DNA of 64,000 bases. Source: Nitrospira defluvii. GTDB taxonomy: Bacteria; Nitrospirota; Nitrospiria; Nitrospirales; Nitrospiraceae. The notes beneath the pieces are model-generated. The model searched no databases. It saw only the letters and a program-made list of their open reading frames with translations, and was not told the DNA's origin. The stretch spans positions 673,609 to 737,608 of the forward strand of contig NZ_CAJNBJ010000016.1 in NCBI RefSeq assembly GCF_905220995.1, written 5' to 3'. A program made the position numbers and the translations under genes. Positions 28,560 through 37,916 of this stretch are shown piece after piece; the stretch's first letter is position 1, and each line of letters begins with the position of its first letter.

Positions 28560-29996
28560 GTGCAGCGTATTCGTGAAGGGCTCAAAACGCGATTTCGCTC
28601 TCTGGTCACCCAACGCACGGGTTTGGACGAAATGGCCGTCGACGACTTGGCGACCTCGACCAAACTGCAATCGTGGGAAGCGGTCCAAATCCCCGAACGG
28701 CTGCGATTCTCCTCTCGGCTGGCGATCCTCCTGGTCGGCTTCTTCATGTTGATCGTGGCCTTCGTCCCTTGGACTCAAACCATCACCGTCACCGGACAAC
28801 TCTCCGCCTACACCCCCTTCGAACGACCCCAGGATGTCGAAGCCCAGATCACCGGCCGCATCAGGAAATGGCACATCTTCGAAGGCGTACGGGTGAAAGC
28901 CGGCGACGTGATTCTCGAACTTGACGACTACGACCCGAACTTCATGGCCCCGGATCTGCTGAGCCTCCTGGAACAGCGCAAACAGGCGCTGGAGGAAACC
29001 CGGAAAGCCGCGCTGAGCCGCGCCGATCAGCTCGATAAACGCATCAAGGAAATGCAGAATCTCGTGAAGGCGGCCGTCCCATCGGCAGGTGCGCGTGTCC
29101 TCGAGGCGGAAAGCAAGGTGCGCGAAGCGAGACAAAAAATTGAAGCCTCGAAGATTGCGGTCGCCACGGCCGAGCTGAACGTGGAACGGCACCAGCAATT
29201 AGCACAACAAGGGCTGGTCTCCCAACGTGAACTGGAACTCACCATTCAAGCCGCCATCGCCAGTAAAGCGGACTTGCAAGGGGCACAGGCCAACCTGGCC
29301 GCTGCCGAACAAGGCATGAGGGCCCTGAGCTTCGGGCGAGAACAGGTGAACGCGGAAGTCCTGCAACGTCTGCTCGATGCGGAGGCGGCGCGCGATGCTT
29401 CGATCGGAGAAGCCGCGCGCGCGGCTGATCAAGTCGCGGATGTCTCCTTGCGACTCTCCAACGCAAACCAACGGCGCGTGGCCAGCCGGATTCTGTCACC
29501 CATCGACGGCACCGTGGTGAAAATGGCGCAAGCCGGCGCGGGGGAAACCGTGCGGCCCGGTGAGAAGCTGGTGAGAATTTCTCCAAACAGCACCGACAAG
29601 GCCATCGAAATGGTCGCCGACGGCATCGATGCCCCGCTGCTGAACGTCGGACGCAAAGTGAAGATTCTCTTCTACGGCATCCCGGCTATTCCATTGCCGG
29701 CTTGGCCGGAACTGATGGCCGGTACGTACAACGGGGTCATCAAGGTCATTGACCAGGTGGACGACGGCAAGGGCAATTTCCGCTTCTGGGTCGTCCCCGA
29801 CCTTGAGGAACGACCCTGGCCGCCACAAGAACATGTGCGCCAGGGGACCAAGGCGATGGGATGGGTCATTCTCAATCGCGTCCCGCTCTGGTACGAGCTG
29901 TGGCGCCGGTTTAACCTCTTTCCTCCCGACTATCAGGAACGGCCGCCGAGCCTGATCGACACACTCCTGCCAAAGGCCGGTCGCGGGGCCAAGTAA
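28560..29996 (+). CDS. HlyD-family membrane fusion protein
   Basis: 478 residues from GTG 28560 with GGAGGGG 5 nt upstream. About 55 cytoplasmic residues, one TM helix (LAILLVGFFMLIVAFVPW), a lipoyl-like half (VEAQITGRIRKWHIFEGVRVKAGDVILELDD motif region), a long coiled coil (about 120-310) and a second half with SRILSPIDGTVVKM. The C-terminus (EERPWPPQEHVRQGTKAMGWVI) is of the type I secretion adaptor kind. It is the first gene of a cluster with a TolC-like channel and two ABC-like proteins, so it should bridge inner and outer membranes. Confidence 0.88.
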   Translation: MQRIREGLKTRFRSLVTQRTGLDEMAVDDLATSTKLQSWEAVQIPERLRFSSRLAILLVGFFMLIVAFVPWTQTITVTGQLSAYTPFERPQDVEAQITGRIRKWHIFEGVRVKAGDVILELDDYDPNFMAPDLLSLLEQRKQALEETRKAALSRADQLDKRIKEMQNLVKAAVPSAGARVLEAESKVREARQKIEASKIAVATAELNVERHQQLAQQGLVSQRELELTIQAAIASKADLQGAQANLAAAEQGMRALSFGREQVNAEVLQRLLDAEAARDASIGEAARAADQVADVSLRLSNANQRRVASRILSPIDGTVVKMAQAGAGETVRPGEKLVRISPNSTDKAIEMVADGIDAPLLNVGRKVKILFYGIPAIPLPAWPELMAGTYNGVIKVIDQVDDGKGNFRFWVVPDLEERPWPPQEHVRQGTKAMGWVILNRVPLWYELWRRFNLFPPDYQERPPSLIDTLLPKAGRGAK

Positions 29997-30084
29997 CCGG
30001 CCCCGCGTTCCCGACTCACGCGGGAACACTGAGATTCCTCATCGCCTGTTCGCTTTCCCTCGAACGCAGAAAGGAGTGCGCCTC

Positions 30085-31572
30085 ATGAGAAACTATGCCG
30101 GGGTATTCGTCATCGCAGCCTGTGCGCTGTGCTGGGTGCCGGATAAGAGTGCCGCCGCCGAGGAGTCGTCCAAATCGAAAGCCCTCCCGCCCATTCCCCT
30201 TTCACTCAATGAAGTCCATGCCTGGATCGATCGGTCCCATCCACTCCTGAAGGGAGCCGGCACCGAAAAAACGTCGGCGCGAGGGAAAATGCTCAAAGCC
30301 CTGGGCGCCTTTGAGCCTGTCCTCGTCAACGATACCGAAATCGAACGTTTCATCGACAAAGGCACCACCAAAACGCAAAGCGTCGGCTTCAACGATACGC
30401 TGGTCGAAGCGCGCACACCGTGGGGATTCCGAGGCAGCGCGGGTATCCGGCAGTCCATCGGCGACGCCAAGATTCCAGATCTCGCGTTCGGCAACGGCCA
30501 GCAGGTCATTCTGGGCGGGTTCTTGCCTCTCCTGAAAGGGCTAATGATCAATCCGGAACATGCTGAGCTCCAACGCTCGGAATTGGCCGATCCCCGGGCC
30601 GAGGTGAAGATTTCCCAAACACGCCAGGATCTCTTCCTTGCCGCCGCGACGCAGTTTTGGGATTGGGTGTCCGCCGCAAAATTTGTTGATGTCCAACGCC
30701 GGGCACTCGGGGTCGCCGAGGAGCGGTTGAGGCAGGTCGAGGGCCGTGCCAAAGCGGGCGCCGTAGCGCCGCTCGATGTGGTCGAAGCGGGACAGGAAGT
30801 GCAGCGACGCCGTGAAGTGGCCATCGCCGCGCAGCGGGCCGTGGAGCAAGAACAGTACAGGATGTCGATGTTCCTTTGGGAAAACCAAGCGCCCACCACA
30901 CCGCAGCTTGAGCGGGTGCCCGACTTTCCGCCCCCTGCCATGCCCCCGACGTCAGAAGCCGTCAAGGCCGACAAACTGCAGGCAAAAACCGACCGGCCGG
31001 AGATTCGGGAAATCGATATCGAAGCGAAGGTTAATAATATTGATTTGGAACTCGCTAAAAACAATCTCCTCCCCAGCCTCGATCTGGAGGCCGCGCCGGC
31101 ACGCGCCCCGGAGAAATTCGTACTCGGACTGGGCTATCGTTTCGGGGCGGAACTGCGCATCCCGATCCTGCAGCGCCGAAGCCGCGGCGAGGTGATGGAA
31201 GCTCAGGCCCAAGCCGATCGGCTCGTGCTGGTGCAGAAATACCGGGAACAGCAAGTCGTGGTGGACGTCGATAATGCGTTGTCGGCAATCGAGCGGGCAA
31301 AGGAACGGGTCGCCGCGGCGGCGGAATCGCTTCGCATGGCCAAGACCTTGGAGGAAGGTGAGCGGTTCCGCTTCAGCCTGGGAGCCACCAGCGTCCTCTT
31401 CGTGAATCTCCGTGAACGAAATTCCGTCGATTCGGAGATGCAACTGGTGCGGGCGAAAGCCGATTATCAGAAGGCCTTGGCGCTGTATCAGTGGGCCACG
31501 GGCTCATGGGCACGAAGCCAGCCTTCCGCCGTACCGGTCAACTATCGAGTCGGCGCAAGCTTCGCCAAGTAG
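30085..31572 (+). CDS. TolC-like outer-membrane channel protein
   Basis: 495 residues from ATG 30085 (AAAGGAG 9 nt upstream). Signal peptide MRNYAGVFVIAACALCWVPDKSAAAEES. The mature protein is strongly helical with two repeated helical-hairpin regions typical of outer membrane efflux proteins (QTRQDLFLAAATQFWDWVSA, RRALGVAEERLRQVEGRAKAGAVAPLDV, FGAELRIPILQRRSRGEVMEA, KYREQQVVVDVDNALSAIERA). It follows the adaptor by 88 bp. A GTTCCCG/CGGGAAC hairpin lies in the gap (30007-30027) without a T run and may protect or reduce transcript. Confidence 0.85.
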   Translation: MRNYAGVFVIAACALCWVPDKSAAAEESSKSKALPPIPLSLNEVHAWIDRSHPLLKGAGTEKTSARGKMLKALGAFEPVLVNDTEIERFIDKGTTKTQSVGFNDTLVEARTPWGFRGSAGIRQSIGDAKIPDLAFGNGQQVILGGFLPLLKGLMINPEHAELQRSELADPRAEVKISQTRQDLFLAAATQFWDWVSAAKFVDVQRRALGVAEERLRQVEGRAKAGAVAPLDVVEAGQEVQRRREVAIAAQRAVEQEQYRMSMFLWENQAPTTPQLERVPDFPPPAMPPTSEAVKADKLQAKTDRPEIREIDIEAKVNNIDLELAKNNLLPSLDLEAAPARAPEKFVLGLGYRFGAELRIPILQRRSRGEVMEAQAQADRLVLVQKYREQQVVVDVDNALSAIERAKERVAAAAESLRMAKTLEEGERFRFSLGATSVLFVNLRERNSVDSEMQLVRAKADYQKALALYQWATGSWARSQPSAVPVNYRVGASFAK

Positions 31573-31703
31573 TGGCAATTTACGGCCCTGTCTGATAGGT
31601 TTTAGCAAACGTCGGCCGCCGGCATAGGCACGTGCCCCGGGTCGGGAGAGAGCCGCCGCCGACAGAGGAAACGGGCCCGGTCAGATGCAGTAAGGGTACC
31701 AGG

Positions 31704-33371
31704 ATGGCCCAGGATCATTCCGGCAACCAGAGTAACATGTTCCAAACGGTCGTCGGCCACCTGGGCCTCCTGTTCCGTCTCGAACGACGGATCCTGGGCC
31801 TCATCTTTTCCTATTCGATCGCCATTGGGCTCTTCGCGCTGATCGTTCCGCTCACCGTTCAAGAACTCGTCAACACGTTCGCTTTCGCCCTGCAGCCCAT
31901 CACCATCGTCACGTTGGCCGCAGTCATGGTCGCGGCCCTGCTCTTCGTCGGAGCGTTTCGGGCCCTGCAATACTATGCGGTCGAGGTGCTGGAGCGCCGC
32001 ATTTTCGCCCGCGTCGCCATTGCGATGGCGCAACAACTCCCGCATCTGCGCTACCAGGGATTCAAACCCCGTTTCGCAAACTATTTCATGGAAACCATCC
32101 TCATGCAGCGGGCCGTCTCGGTCCTGCTGGTCGACCTGATCAATGTGATTGTCGGCGGCGCGGTCGGCATGACCATCCTGGTCTTCTATCACCCCTATTT
32201 CCTACTGTATAACGCGATCCTGCTGCTCGGGTTCAACCTGGTGTTTTTTCTCATGAGTCACGGCGGGCTCAAGGCCGACCTCGAACTCTCTCACGCCAAG
32301 TACGACACCCTGCATTGGTTCCAGGAAATCGCCTACAACCTGCTCCACCTCAAATCTACGGACAGCCAGGCGCTGCTGATCAAGAAAACCGACCAGCTCC
32401 TGGACACGTATGTCAACGTGCGCAAAACCAGATTCGGCATTCTAATCCGGCAATATTTGGGATCGCTCGGATGGCAAGCCCTCGCGCATAGCGGACTCAT
32501 CGCGACCGCCGGCTGGTTGCTGGGGATCGGCCAGCTGACGTTGGGACAATTTGTCGCCGCGGAGGTCGTCGTGAGCGGCATCCTGTCGAGTTTCGACGGA
32601 GTCGTGAAGCGGATGGGGCATATCTACTACTTTCTCACCGCCTTGACCGAACTCAGCTTCCTGTTCTCGCTGCCGAAAGACCAGGATGCCGCGACACTGT
32701 CTATTCCCCTGCCGGATCCGACCGTACACGGCATTCGCGTCACTTGCAAAGACCTGACGTTTGCGCCCGCCGGTGGGCCGGCTGTCTTCGAAAACTTTAA
32801 TTTGGAAATCACGCCAGGAGAGAAGATCGGCATCTACGCGGATACGACCAGGGCCAAGACGGCATTGGCGCGAGTCCTCGGCGGGCTCGAATCACCGACT
32901 TCCGGCGTCATCCGGTACAACGGCGTCGATCTGCGCCATTTAGATCTGGACTCCGTGAATCGGTTCAGAGGATTCATCCTGGACTCGCAATTGTCGCTCT
33001 TCGAAGGCACGCTCGAAGAGAACATCCTGCTCGGCCGCGACTACATTCCCTACAGCGACGTGCGCTGGGCGCTTCGTTTCACTGAGCTCGAAGAGGAAGT
33101 CGATGCCCTGCCTCAGGGCCTGAAAACCCATGTCCGCTCCGCAGGGAAAATCTTCGCGCCGACCCACATCGTGCGGATTTTGGTGGCCCGGGCCATCCTG
33201 GGGCGCCCGCAACTCCTCATTTTCGAGGGGATCCTTCACAACCTGCATCCCGCCCTGCGCGAGACCATTCTCCGGCGCCTGTGCAGCAAGGAAGAGCCCT
33301 GGTCGGTTATTTTCGTCTCCAACGATCCGAATCTGACTCCACATGTCGACCGGCGGATCATGCTGAACTAA
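31704..33371 (+). CDS. ABC exporter-like protein with degenerate nucleotide-binding domain (first of a tandem pair)
   Basis: 555 residues from ATG 31704 (TAAGGG upstream); GTG 31632 is an alternative. The N-terminal ~310 residues resemble an ABC exporter membrane domain with about six helices (ILGLIFSYSIAIGLFALIVPL, IVTLAAVMVAALLFVGAF, LLVDLINVIVGGAVGMTILVF, others). The C-terminal ~230 residues align to an ABC ATPase, but Walker A reads YADTTRAKTA (Lys kept, glycines lost), the LSGGQ signature is replaced by SAGKIFAPTH, Walker B reads LLIFEGILHN (no Asp-Glu pair), and the H-loop His is Asn (FVSNDP). ATP hydrolysis looks impossible or very poor. Confidence 0.82.
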   Translation: MAQDHSGNQSNMFQTVVGHLGLLFRLERRILGLIFSYSIAIGLFALIVPLTVQELVNTFAFALQPITIVTLAAVMVAALLFVGAFRALQYYAVEVLERRIFARVAIAMAQQLPHLRYQGFKPRFANYFMETILMQRAVSVLLVDLINVIVGGAVGMTILVFYHPYFLLYNAILLLGFNLVFFLMSHGGLKADLELSHAKYDTLHWFQEIAYNLLHLKSTDSQALLIKKTDQLLDTYVNVRKTRFGILIRQYLGSLGWQALAHSGLIATAGWLLGIGQLTLGQFVAAEVVVSGILSSFDGVVKRMGHIYYFLTALTELSFLFSLPKDQDAATLSIPLPDPTVHGIRVTCKDLTFAPAGGPAVFENFNLEITPGEKIGIYADTTRAKTALARVLGGLESPTSGVIRYNGVDLRHLDLDSVNRFRGFILDSQLSLFEGTLEENILLGRDYIPYSDVRWALRFTELEEEVDALPQGLKTHVRSAGKIFAPTHIVRILVARAILGRPQLLIFEGILHNLHPALRETILRRLCSKEEPWSVIFVSNDPNLTPHVDRRIMLN

Positions 33372-33434
33372 TCCACTGCGCCGCCTCCGTCGACCTGCTC
33401 ACTCCTACTCACACAGGCCAGCAGCCCCTCAATC

Positions 33435-35171
33435 TTGACACAGGTGGAGCAATCGCCCACACTGCGTCCACAGCCGCTCGACACGAGCCCTCGCGTGAAT
33501 GACAAGGCCTCCCAACTCGCCATCCCCACACCCTCCGCCTGGACCATCCTCGCGCGCCTCAATCTGCTGATCGGGCTCGAGCGCCGCATTCTCGCCATTG
33601 TCGTCTCCTACGCGGTCGCGATCGGCCTCCTCGCGCTCATCGTGCCGCTCACCGTGCAGGAGCTGGTGAACACCTTTGCCTTTGCCATCCAACCAATCAT
33701 GATCGTCACACTGGTGGCGACGATGCTCGGGGCACTGCTGCTCATGGGCACGTTCCGCGTCCTCCAGGGGCGGGCTGTGGAAGTGCTCGTGCAGCGAATC
33801 TACACACGTCTGGCCCTGGCTTTTACCGAGGCCCTGCCGCGCTTCCGTGAGAACGCCTTTCTGCCGCAGCATACCAACACCTTCATCGAGGCGGAATTGC
33901 TCCCACGCGCGCTGGTGGCGATGTTGGTCGACTTCGTCAACGTGTCGATCTCCGGCACCATCGGCATGGCAATCCTGGTCATGTATCACCCCTATTTCCT
34001 CGGCTACAACATGCTGTTGATGACAGGGTATGCGTTTGTGCTGACTTTTTTCGGACGGGGGGGACTTCGCATTACTCAACGGGTGTCGCAACTCCACTAC
34101 CGGACCTTCCACTGGCTCCAAGACATCGGTATCAACCGGCTCCATTTCAAATCAACCGACAGCCTGCCACTCCTGCTCAAAAAAACCGATAGCCTCGTCC
34201 AAGCCTATGTGCTGGCACGAAAGACGCGATCGGATATTTTGAGCGGCGCGCAGTATCAGAGCGCGGTCGTGTTTCAGGCCTTTGCCCACAGCGGCATGAT
34301 CGGCTTGGGCGGCTGGCTGCTATCGGTGGGCGATATCACCCTGGGGCAATTCGTCGCGGCAGAGGTCATTGTCGGCACCCTGCTGCTCAATCTCGACACC
34401 CTCGCCAGGCGCATGTATGCGGCCATCTATGTCGCCACCTCGCTGCAGGAACTCTCCACCCTGTTCGAAATGCCGAAAGAGGAGGTCTCCGGACCCATTG
34501 CCTCATGGCTTCCCGACCCCATCGAGCACGGCGTGCGCCTCACATGCAAAGACGTCTCCTTTGCTGCGCCGGACGGGCAGCTGCTCTTCGACCATTTCAG
34601 CCTGGAAGTCCTGCCGGGGGAAAAGATCAGCGTGCTCTCGGGCACCAGTCGAAGCAAAACGTCCCTCGCGCTGCTCCTCGCCGGCCTGTACCCTCCCACC
34701 GGCGGAGTCATCCGCTACAACGACATTGACCTTCGCGATGTGTCCCTTACCTACGTGAACCGCTGCCGGGGACTGATGCTGGACTCTCATCCGACCCTCT
34801 TCGACGGCACCCTGGAAGAAAATGTCACGCTCCAGCGGCCGTCGATTCAGTTTGAGGACCTCAGCTGGGCGCTTCGATTCACCGAACTTGAAGAGGAAAT
34901 CGACGCATTGCCCCAAGGCTTGGAGACACTCGTACATGGAAACGGCGCCAATCTGACTCGCAGTCAGGTCCTTCGCATTCTCCTGGCGCGCATGATCGTC
35001 ACCCGGCCGCAACTGTTGATTTTCAACGGCAGCCTCCACAATATCGAACCGGCGCTCAGGCTGACCCTGCTCCGCCGCCTGTGCTCCAAAGAAGAACCCT
35101 GGTCGGTAGTGTTCGTCTCCAACGACCCGGAAGTCAGCCAGTTGGTCGAACGTCGGGTCGTACTCGACTGA
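33435..35171 (+). CDS. ABC exporter-like protein with degenerate nucleotide-binding domain (second of the pair)
   Basis: 578 residues; starts at TTG 33435 or one of the in-frame GTGs just after it, no clear ribosome site. It is a paralogue of the preceding gene, sharing VPLTVQELVNTFAFA, long stretches of the ATPase-like region and the ending LLRRLCSKEEPWSVVFVSND. Walker A is SGTSRSKTSL (closer to functional), but the signature is NGANLTRSQ, Walker B is LLIFNGSLHN and the H-loop is again Asn. The two proteins probably form a heterodimer that joins HlyD and TolC homologues encoded upstream. What drives it is unclear. Confidence 0.82.
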   Translation: MTQVEQSPTLRPQPLDTSPRVNDKASQLAIPTPSAWTILARLNLLIGLERRILAIVVSYAVAIGLLALIVPLTVQELVNTFAFAIQPIMIVTLVATMLGALLLMGTFRVLQGRAVEVLVQRIYTRLALAFTEALPRFRENAFLPQHTNTFIEAELLPRALVAMLVDFVNVSISGTIGMAILVMYHPYFLGYNMLLMTGYAFVLTFFGRGGLRITQRVSQLHYRTFHWLQDIGINRLHFKSTDSLPLLLKKTDSLVQAYVLARKTRSDILSGAQYQSAVVFQAFAHSGMIGLGGWLLSVGDITLGQFVAAEVIVGTLLLNLDTLARRMYAAIYVATSLQELSTLFEMPKEEVSGPIASWLPDPIEHGVRLTCKDVSFAAPDGQLLFDHFSLEVLPGEKISVLSGTSRSKTSLALLLAGLYPPTGGVIRYNDIDLRDVSLTYVNRCRGLMLDSHPTLFDGTLEENVTLQRPSIQFEDLSWALRFTELEEEIDALPQGLETLVHGNGANLTRSQVLRILLARMIVTRPQLLIFNGSLHNIEPALRLTLLRRLCSKEEPWSVVFVSNDPEVSQLVERRVVLD

Positions 35172-35284
35172 CCGCTTCCTTCAGGAATTGAGCCTCGGCT
35201 TCTTTCCTGAGATACGATCTGCTAGACTACGCCGAAGGCTTCTCTTAGCCCATTACCGCCTCAGACTTGACGAAGAGGACACTT

Positions 35285-36067
35285 GTGTCGCTGGCATCTC
35301 GCTTCAAGGTCACGGTTCCCGGAACCAATCAACTGATCATCAGCCTCTTGATCGCGGGATTGGGATGGGTGAGCGGCCAGGCTCTGAGCCGTATCGATCA
35401 GGACCTCCGCATCATGTACACCGAGTACACGCTGGGCGCCGCGGACCTCGCGCATATCTCCGCCGACGTGATTCGCTATCGCAACACGATCATTCGATCG
35501 TTGGAGGCGGAAAACCAGACGGTCTTCGAACGGATCACCGAATCTCTGCCGGCGCAACGGGCAAAGATTCAGCATGCGGTGGATCGGTATGCCGCCGCCG
35601 GGCTCCGCGTCTCACGAAGCGGACGCAGCGAAGAAAAAGACATCCAAGCCGTTCGTGAAAGCCTCGACCAGTATTTCCATGTCGCCAGCAAGACCATCGA
35701 TCTGCTGTCCCAGGAGTGGCGGGCGGGATCGGCGGCAGAAGCCACGGAACTCCGGCGGAAAGCCGAAATTCATGCGGCCGACAACGGAGGACCGAAAGTC
35801 ATGCAGGTGAGTCTCGCTCTCGACCGTCTACTGGAAACCGTGGCCGAGGTCGCCAAGGACATGCGCGAGGCGGGAACCAAGACCATTCTGACGACGAGTT
35901 ATTGGATCGTGGGCGGGAGTTTCTTCATCGCGTTGCTGAATCTGTTTATCGGCCGGAGCCAGGCGGCGCCACCGCTTCCTTCCTCCAGGCCTGATGAGAC
36001 CACTCCTACCGGTGCCCCCTTGCGCCTGTCCGGTGAGGGCTCGAAGCCGGCGCTTCACACCGACTGA
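35285..36067 (+). CDS. Two-TM membrane protein with periplasmic helical sensor-like domain, no output domain
   Basis: 260 residues from GTG 35285 (AGAGGA 7 nt upstream). TM1 LIISLLIAGLGWVSGQAL, then about 170 residues of helical periplasmic sequence resembling the four-helix-bundle of methyl-accepting chemoreceptors (DVIRYRNTIIRSLEAENQ, TIDLLSQEW), TM2 SYWIVGGSFFIALLNLFIG, and a short Pro/Ser-rich cytoplasmic tail. No HAMP, methyl-accepting, kinase or GGDEF domain follows. It directly trails the degenerate ABC pair and may be a helper or sensor of that complex. Confidence 0.72.
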   Translation: MSLASRFKVTVPGTNQLIISLLIAGLGWVSGQALSRIDQDLRIMYTEYTLGAADLAHISADVIRYRNTIIRSLEAENQTVFERITESLPAQRAKIQHAVDRYAAAGLRVSRSGRSEEKDIQAVRESLDQYFHVASKTIDLLSQEWRAGSAAEATELRRKAEIHAADNGGPKVMQVSLALDRLLETVAEVAKDMREAGTKTILTTSYWIVGGSFFIALLNLFIGRSQAAPPLPSSRPDETTPTGAPLRLSGEGSKPALHTD

Positions 36068-36076
36068 CCGCCCAAT

Positions 36077-36799
36077 TCACTCCGGCGGTTCGTGCGACGA
36101 CTTGACCGGCCGGCCAAGCGCCTGAAAGAGTCGCCCGCGTTCCTCCTCGCTCAGGTCTTTCCACTGCCCCGCATGCAGCCCCTCCACAGTAATGTGCATG
36201 ATCCGCACACGATGCAGCGAGACGACTCGATACCCGAGCGCCTGACACATACGCCGAATCTGACGATTACGCCCTTCCGTCAAAATGATCCGGAACCGGC
36301 GCGGACCGAGGCGCGTGGCGGTACAGGGGCGCGTCCGCGCGCCAAGAATCACCACGCCCTGAGCCATCTTCGCGAGGAATGTCTCATCGAACTCCCGATC
36401 CACCTCCACGCGATATTCCCGTTCATGCCCATGCTCGACCCGTAGAATCTGGTTGACGATATCGCCGTCGTTGGTCAAGAGGATCAGGCCCGAGGAATCT
36501 TTGTCGAGCCGGCCAATGGGGAAAATTCGTTCAGAATGGTTGATTTCGGAGATGATGTTTCGCGGGACATCCAATTCCGTGGTCGTCGTCACCCCGACCG
36601 GCTTGTGGTACTTGAGATAGACTGGGCGATTGGCCCGCTGCAGCACAAGCCCATCGCGCGCCACGACATCGTGCGGTAAAACCTGATCACCGAGTTTGGC
36701 CACCACACCGTTGATGGTGACACGTCCTTCCGCGATCAGTCGATCTGCTTCTCTCCGCGAACAGAGGCCCTGCTCGGTGAAAAATTTGTTGATCCGCAT
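36077..36799 (-). CDS. RluB/RluF-type rRNA pseudouridine synthase
   Basis: 240 residues from ATG 36799 (MRINKFFTEQGLCSRREADR). N-terminal S4 RNA-binding domain, then the catalytic domain with the active-site Asp in PIGRLDKDSSGLILLTNDG and the family blocks REYRVEVDREFD and RNRQIRRMCQALGYRVVSLHRVRI. The layout fits RsuA/RluB/RluF; I cannot fix the target uridine. It converges with the preceding gene (9 bp between stops). Confidence 0.9.
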   Translation of the reverse strand: MRINKFFTEQGLCSRREADRLIAEGRVTINGVVAKLGDQVLPHDVVARDGLVLQRANRPVYLKYHKPVGVTTTTELDVPRNIISEINHSERIFPIGRLDKDSSGLILLTNDGDIVNQILRVEHGHEREYRVEVDREFDETFLAKMAQGVVILGARTRPCTATRLGPRRFRIILTEGRNRQIRRMCQALGYRVVSLHRVRIMHITVEGLHAGQWKDLSEEERGRLFQALGRPVKSSHEPPE

Positions 36800-36975
36800 G
36801 GCGGGGAATGAATTCGCGTGAGCCGTCCGTCGTGAAGCGTAGTTCGTATCTCGCAAAGAGGATGCGGGCAACAGCTCCGACCAACACACACCGGCAACGA
36901 TCCGTCATGACCTGTGTTCTACGTCATGCGCGATACATTCCGCCCTCCATCGAGCGACGCTTCACAATATGAGAG

Positions 36976-37908
36976 TCAATGCACACGCCGGCCGGCACGG
37001 ATACGACCCAGCATGCGGTAGATCAAGCGGGCGATGCTGAATTGCGGAGCGACGAACCCTTCGATCGGAGCGATCTCGCTGATGTCCATCCCCACAATCC
37101 CCGGTCCCTTCGCCAAGGCGGTCACCAGTGCAAGGGTATCGTACCAACCTAATCCCCCTGGTTCAGGGGTGCCTAACGCCGGTACGAGCGAGGCATCGAG
37201 CCCGTCACAATCGAAGGTGAGATAGACAGGTCCGGTGCAGGCCGCCAGCACCTCGGGAACCCAACGCGCCGCCCGTCCTTCATAAGGTCCCGACGGGTCC
37301 AAAATCGACGCGGCAAAAAAGGTCTTGATCCGGGACGTCTTGTCGATCAGATCGATTTCTTCCGGGCTCACCGATCGGATGCCGACCTGCACCAGCGGCA
37401 ACCCGTCCTGAACCACGCGCGCCATGACGCTGGCATGACTGTAGGGATTGTCCTGGTATGCCTGTCGAAGATCGCCATGGGCATCGATTTGCACGACACA
37501 CATCCCCGGATACTTCCGGGCATGGGCGCGAATGGCGCCTAACGCTCCAGTATGTTCCCCGGTCAGTGTCACCAGGAATTTTCCCCGGCCGACGTGCGGC
37601 TGCACAAAGTCCTGAATGGCCTGCACCGCTTGCCCGTCGACACGCCCGCCGAGTTCCAATGTTGTGGCCGTCGCGACACCGCCCCATTCGCGATAGGGTT
37701 CTTCGCGTAGCGTTTCATCGTAGAGCTCGACTTGCTGGGAGGCTTCAATGATGGCGGAGGGCCCCCGGTCAGACCCGAGGATATAACTCGACGTATGCTC
37801 ATACGGAGCTGGAAGCACATAGACTCCCGCCTGATCAGGATGACACCAGGGTTCGTCGATTCCGAGGAAATTGTCGGCTTGACCAAGCCACCCGGACGGA
37901 AGCGCCAT
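36976..37908 (-). CDS. speB: Agmatinase (ureohydrolase family)
   Basis: 310 residues from ATG 37908 (MALPSGWLGQADNFLGIDEP); the frame is open further upstream but overlaps the decarboxylase. Mn2+-binding motifs GEHTGALG, QIDAHGDLR and TFDCDGLDASLVPALGTPEPGG are all intact. It hydrolyses agmatine to putrescine and urea. It starts 8 bp after the arginine decarboxylase stop, giving an arginine-agmatine-putrescine operon. Confidence 0.92.
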   Translation of the reverse strand: MALPSGWLGQADNFLGIDEPWCHPDQAGVYVLPAPYEHTSSYILGSDRGPSAIIEASQQVELYDETLREEPYREWGGVATATTLELGGRVDGQAVQAIQDFVQPHVGRGKFLVTLTGEHTGALGAIRAHARKYPGMCVVQIDAHGDLRQAYQDNPYSHASVMARVVQDGLPLVQVGIRSVSPEEIDLIDKTSRIKTFFAASILDPSGPYEGRAARWVPEVLAACTGPVYLTFDCDGLDASLVPALGTPEPGGLGWYDTLALVTALAKGPGIVGMDISEIAPIEGFVAPQFSIARLIYRMLGRIRAGRRVH

Positions 37909-37916
37909 GGGAGACG

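Noticed and set aside
30007..30027. GTTCCCG/CGGGAAC hairpin as a terminator between the HlyD and TolC genes
   Set aside because: No T run on either side and the flanking genes form one functional cluster; processing or attenuation is as likely.
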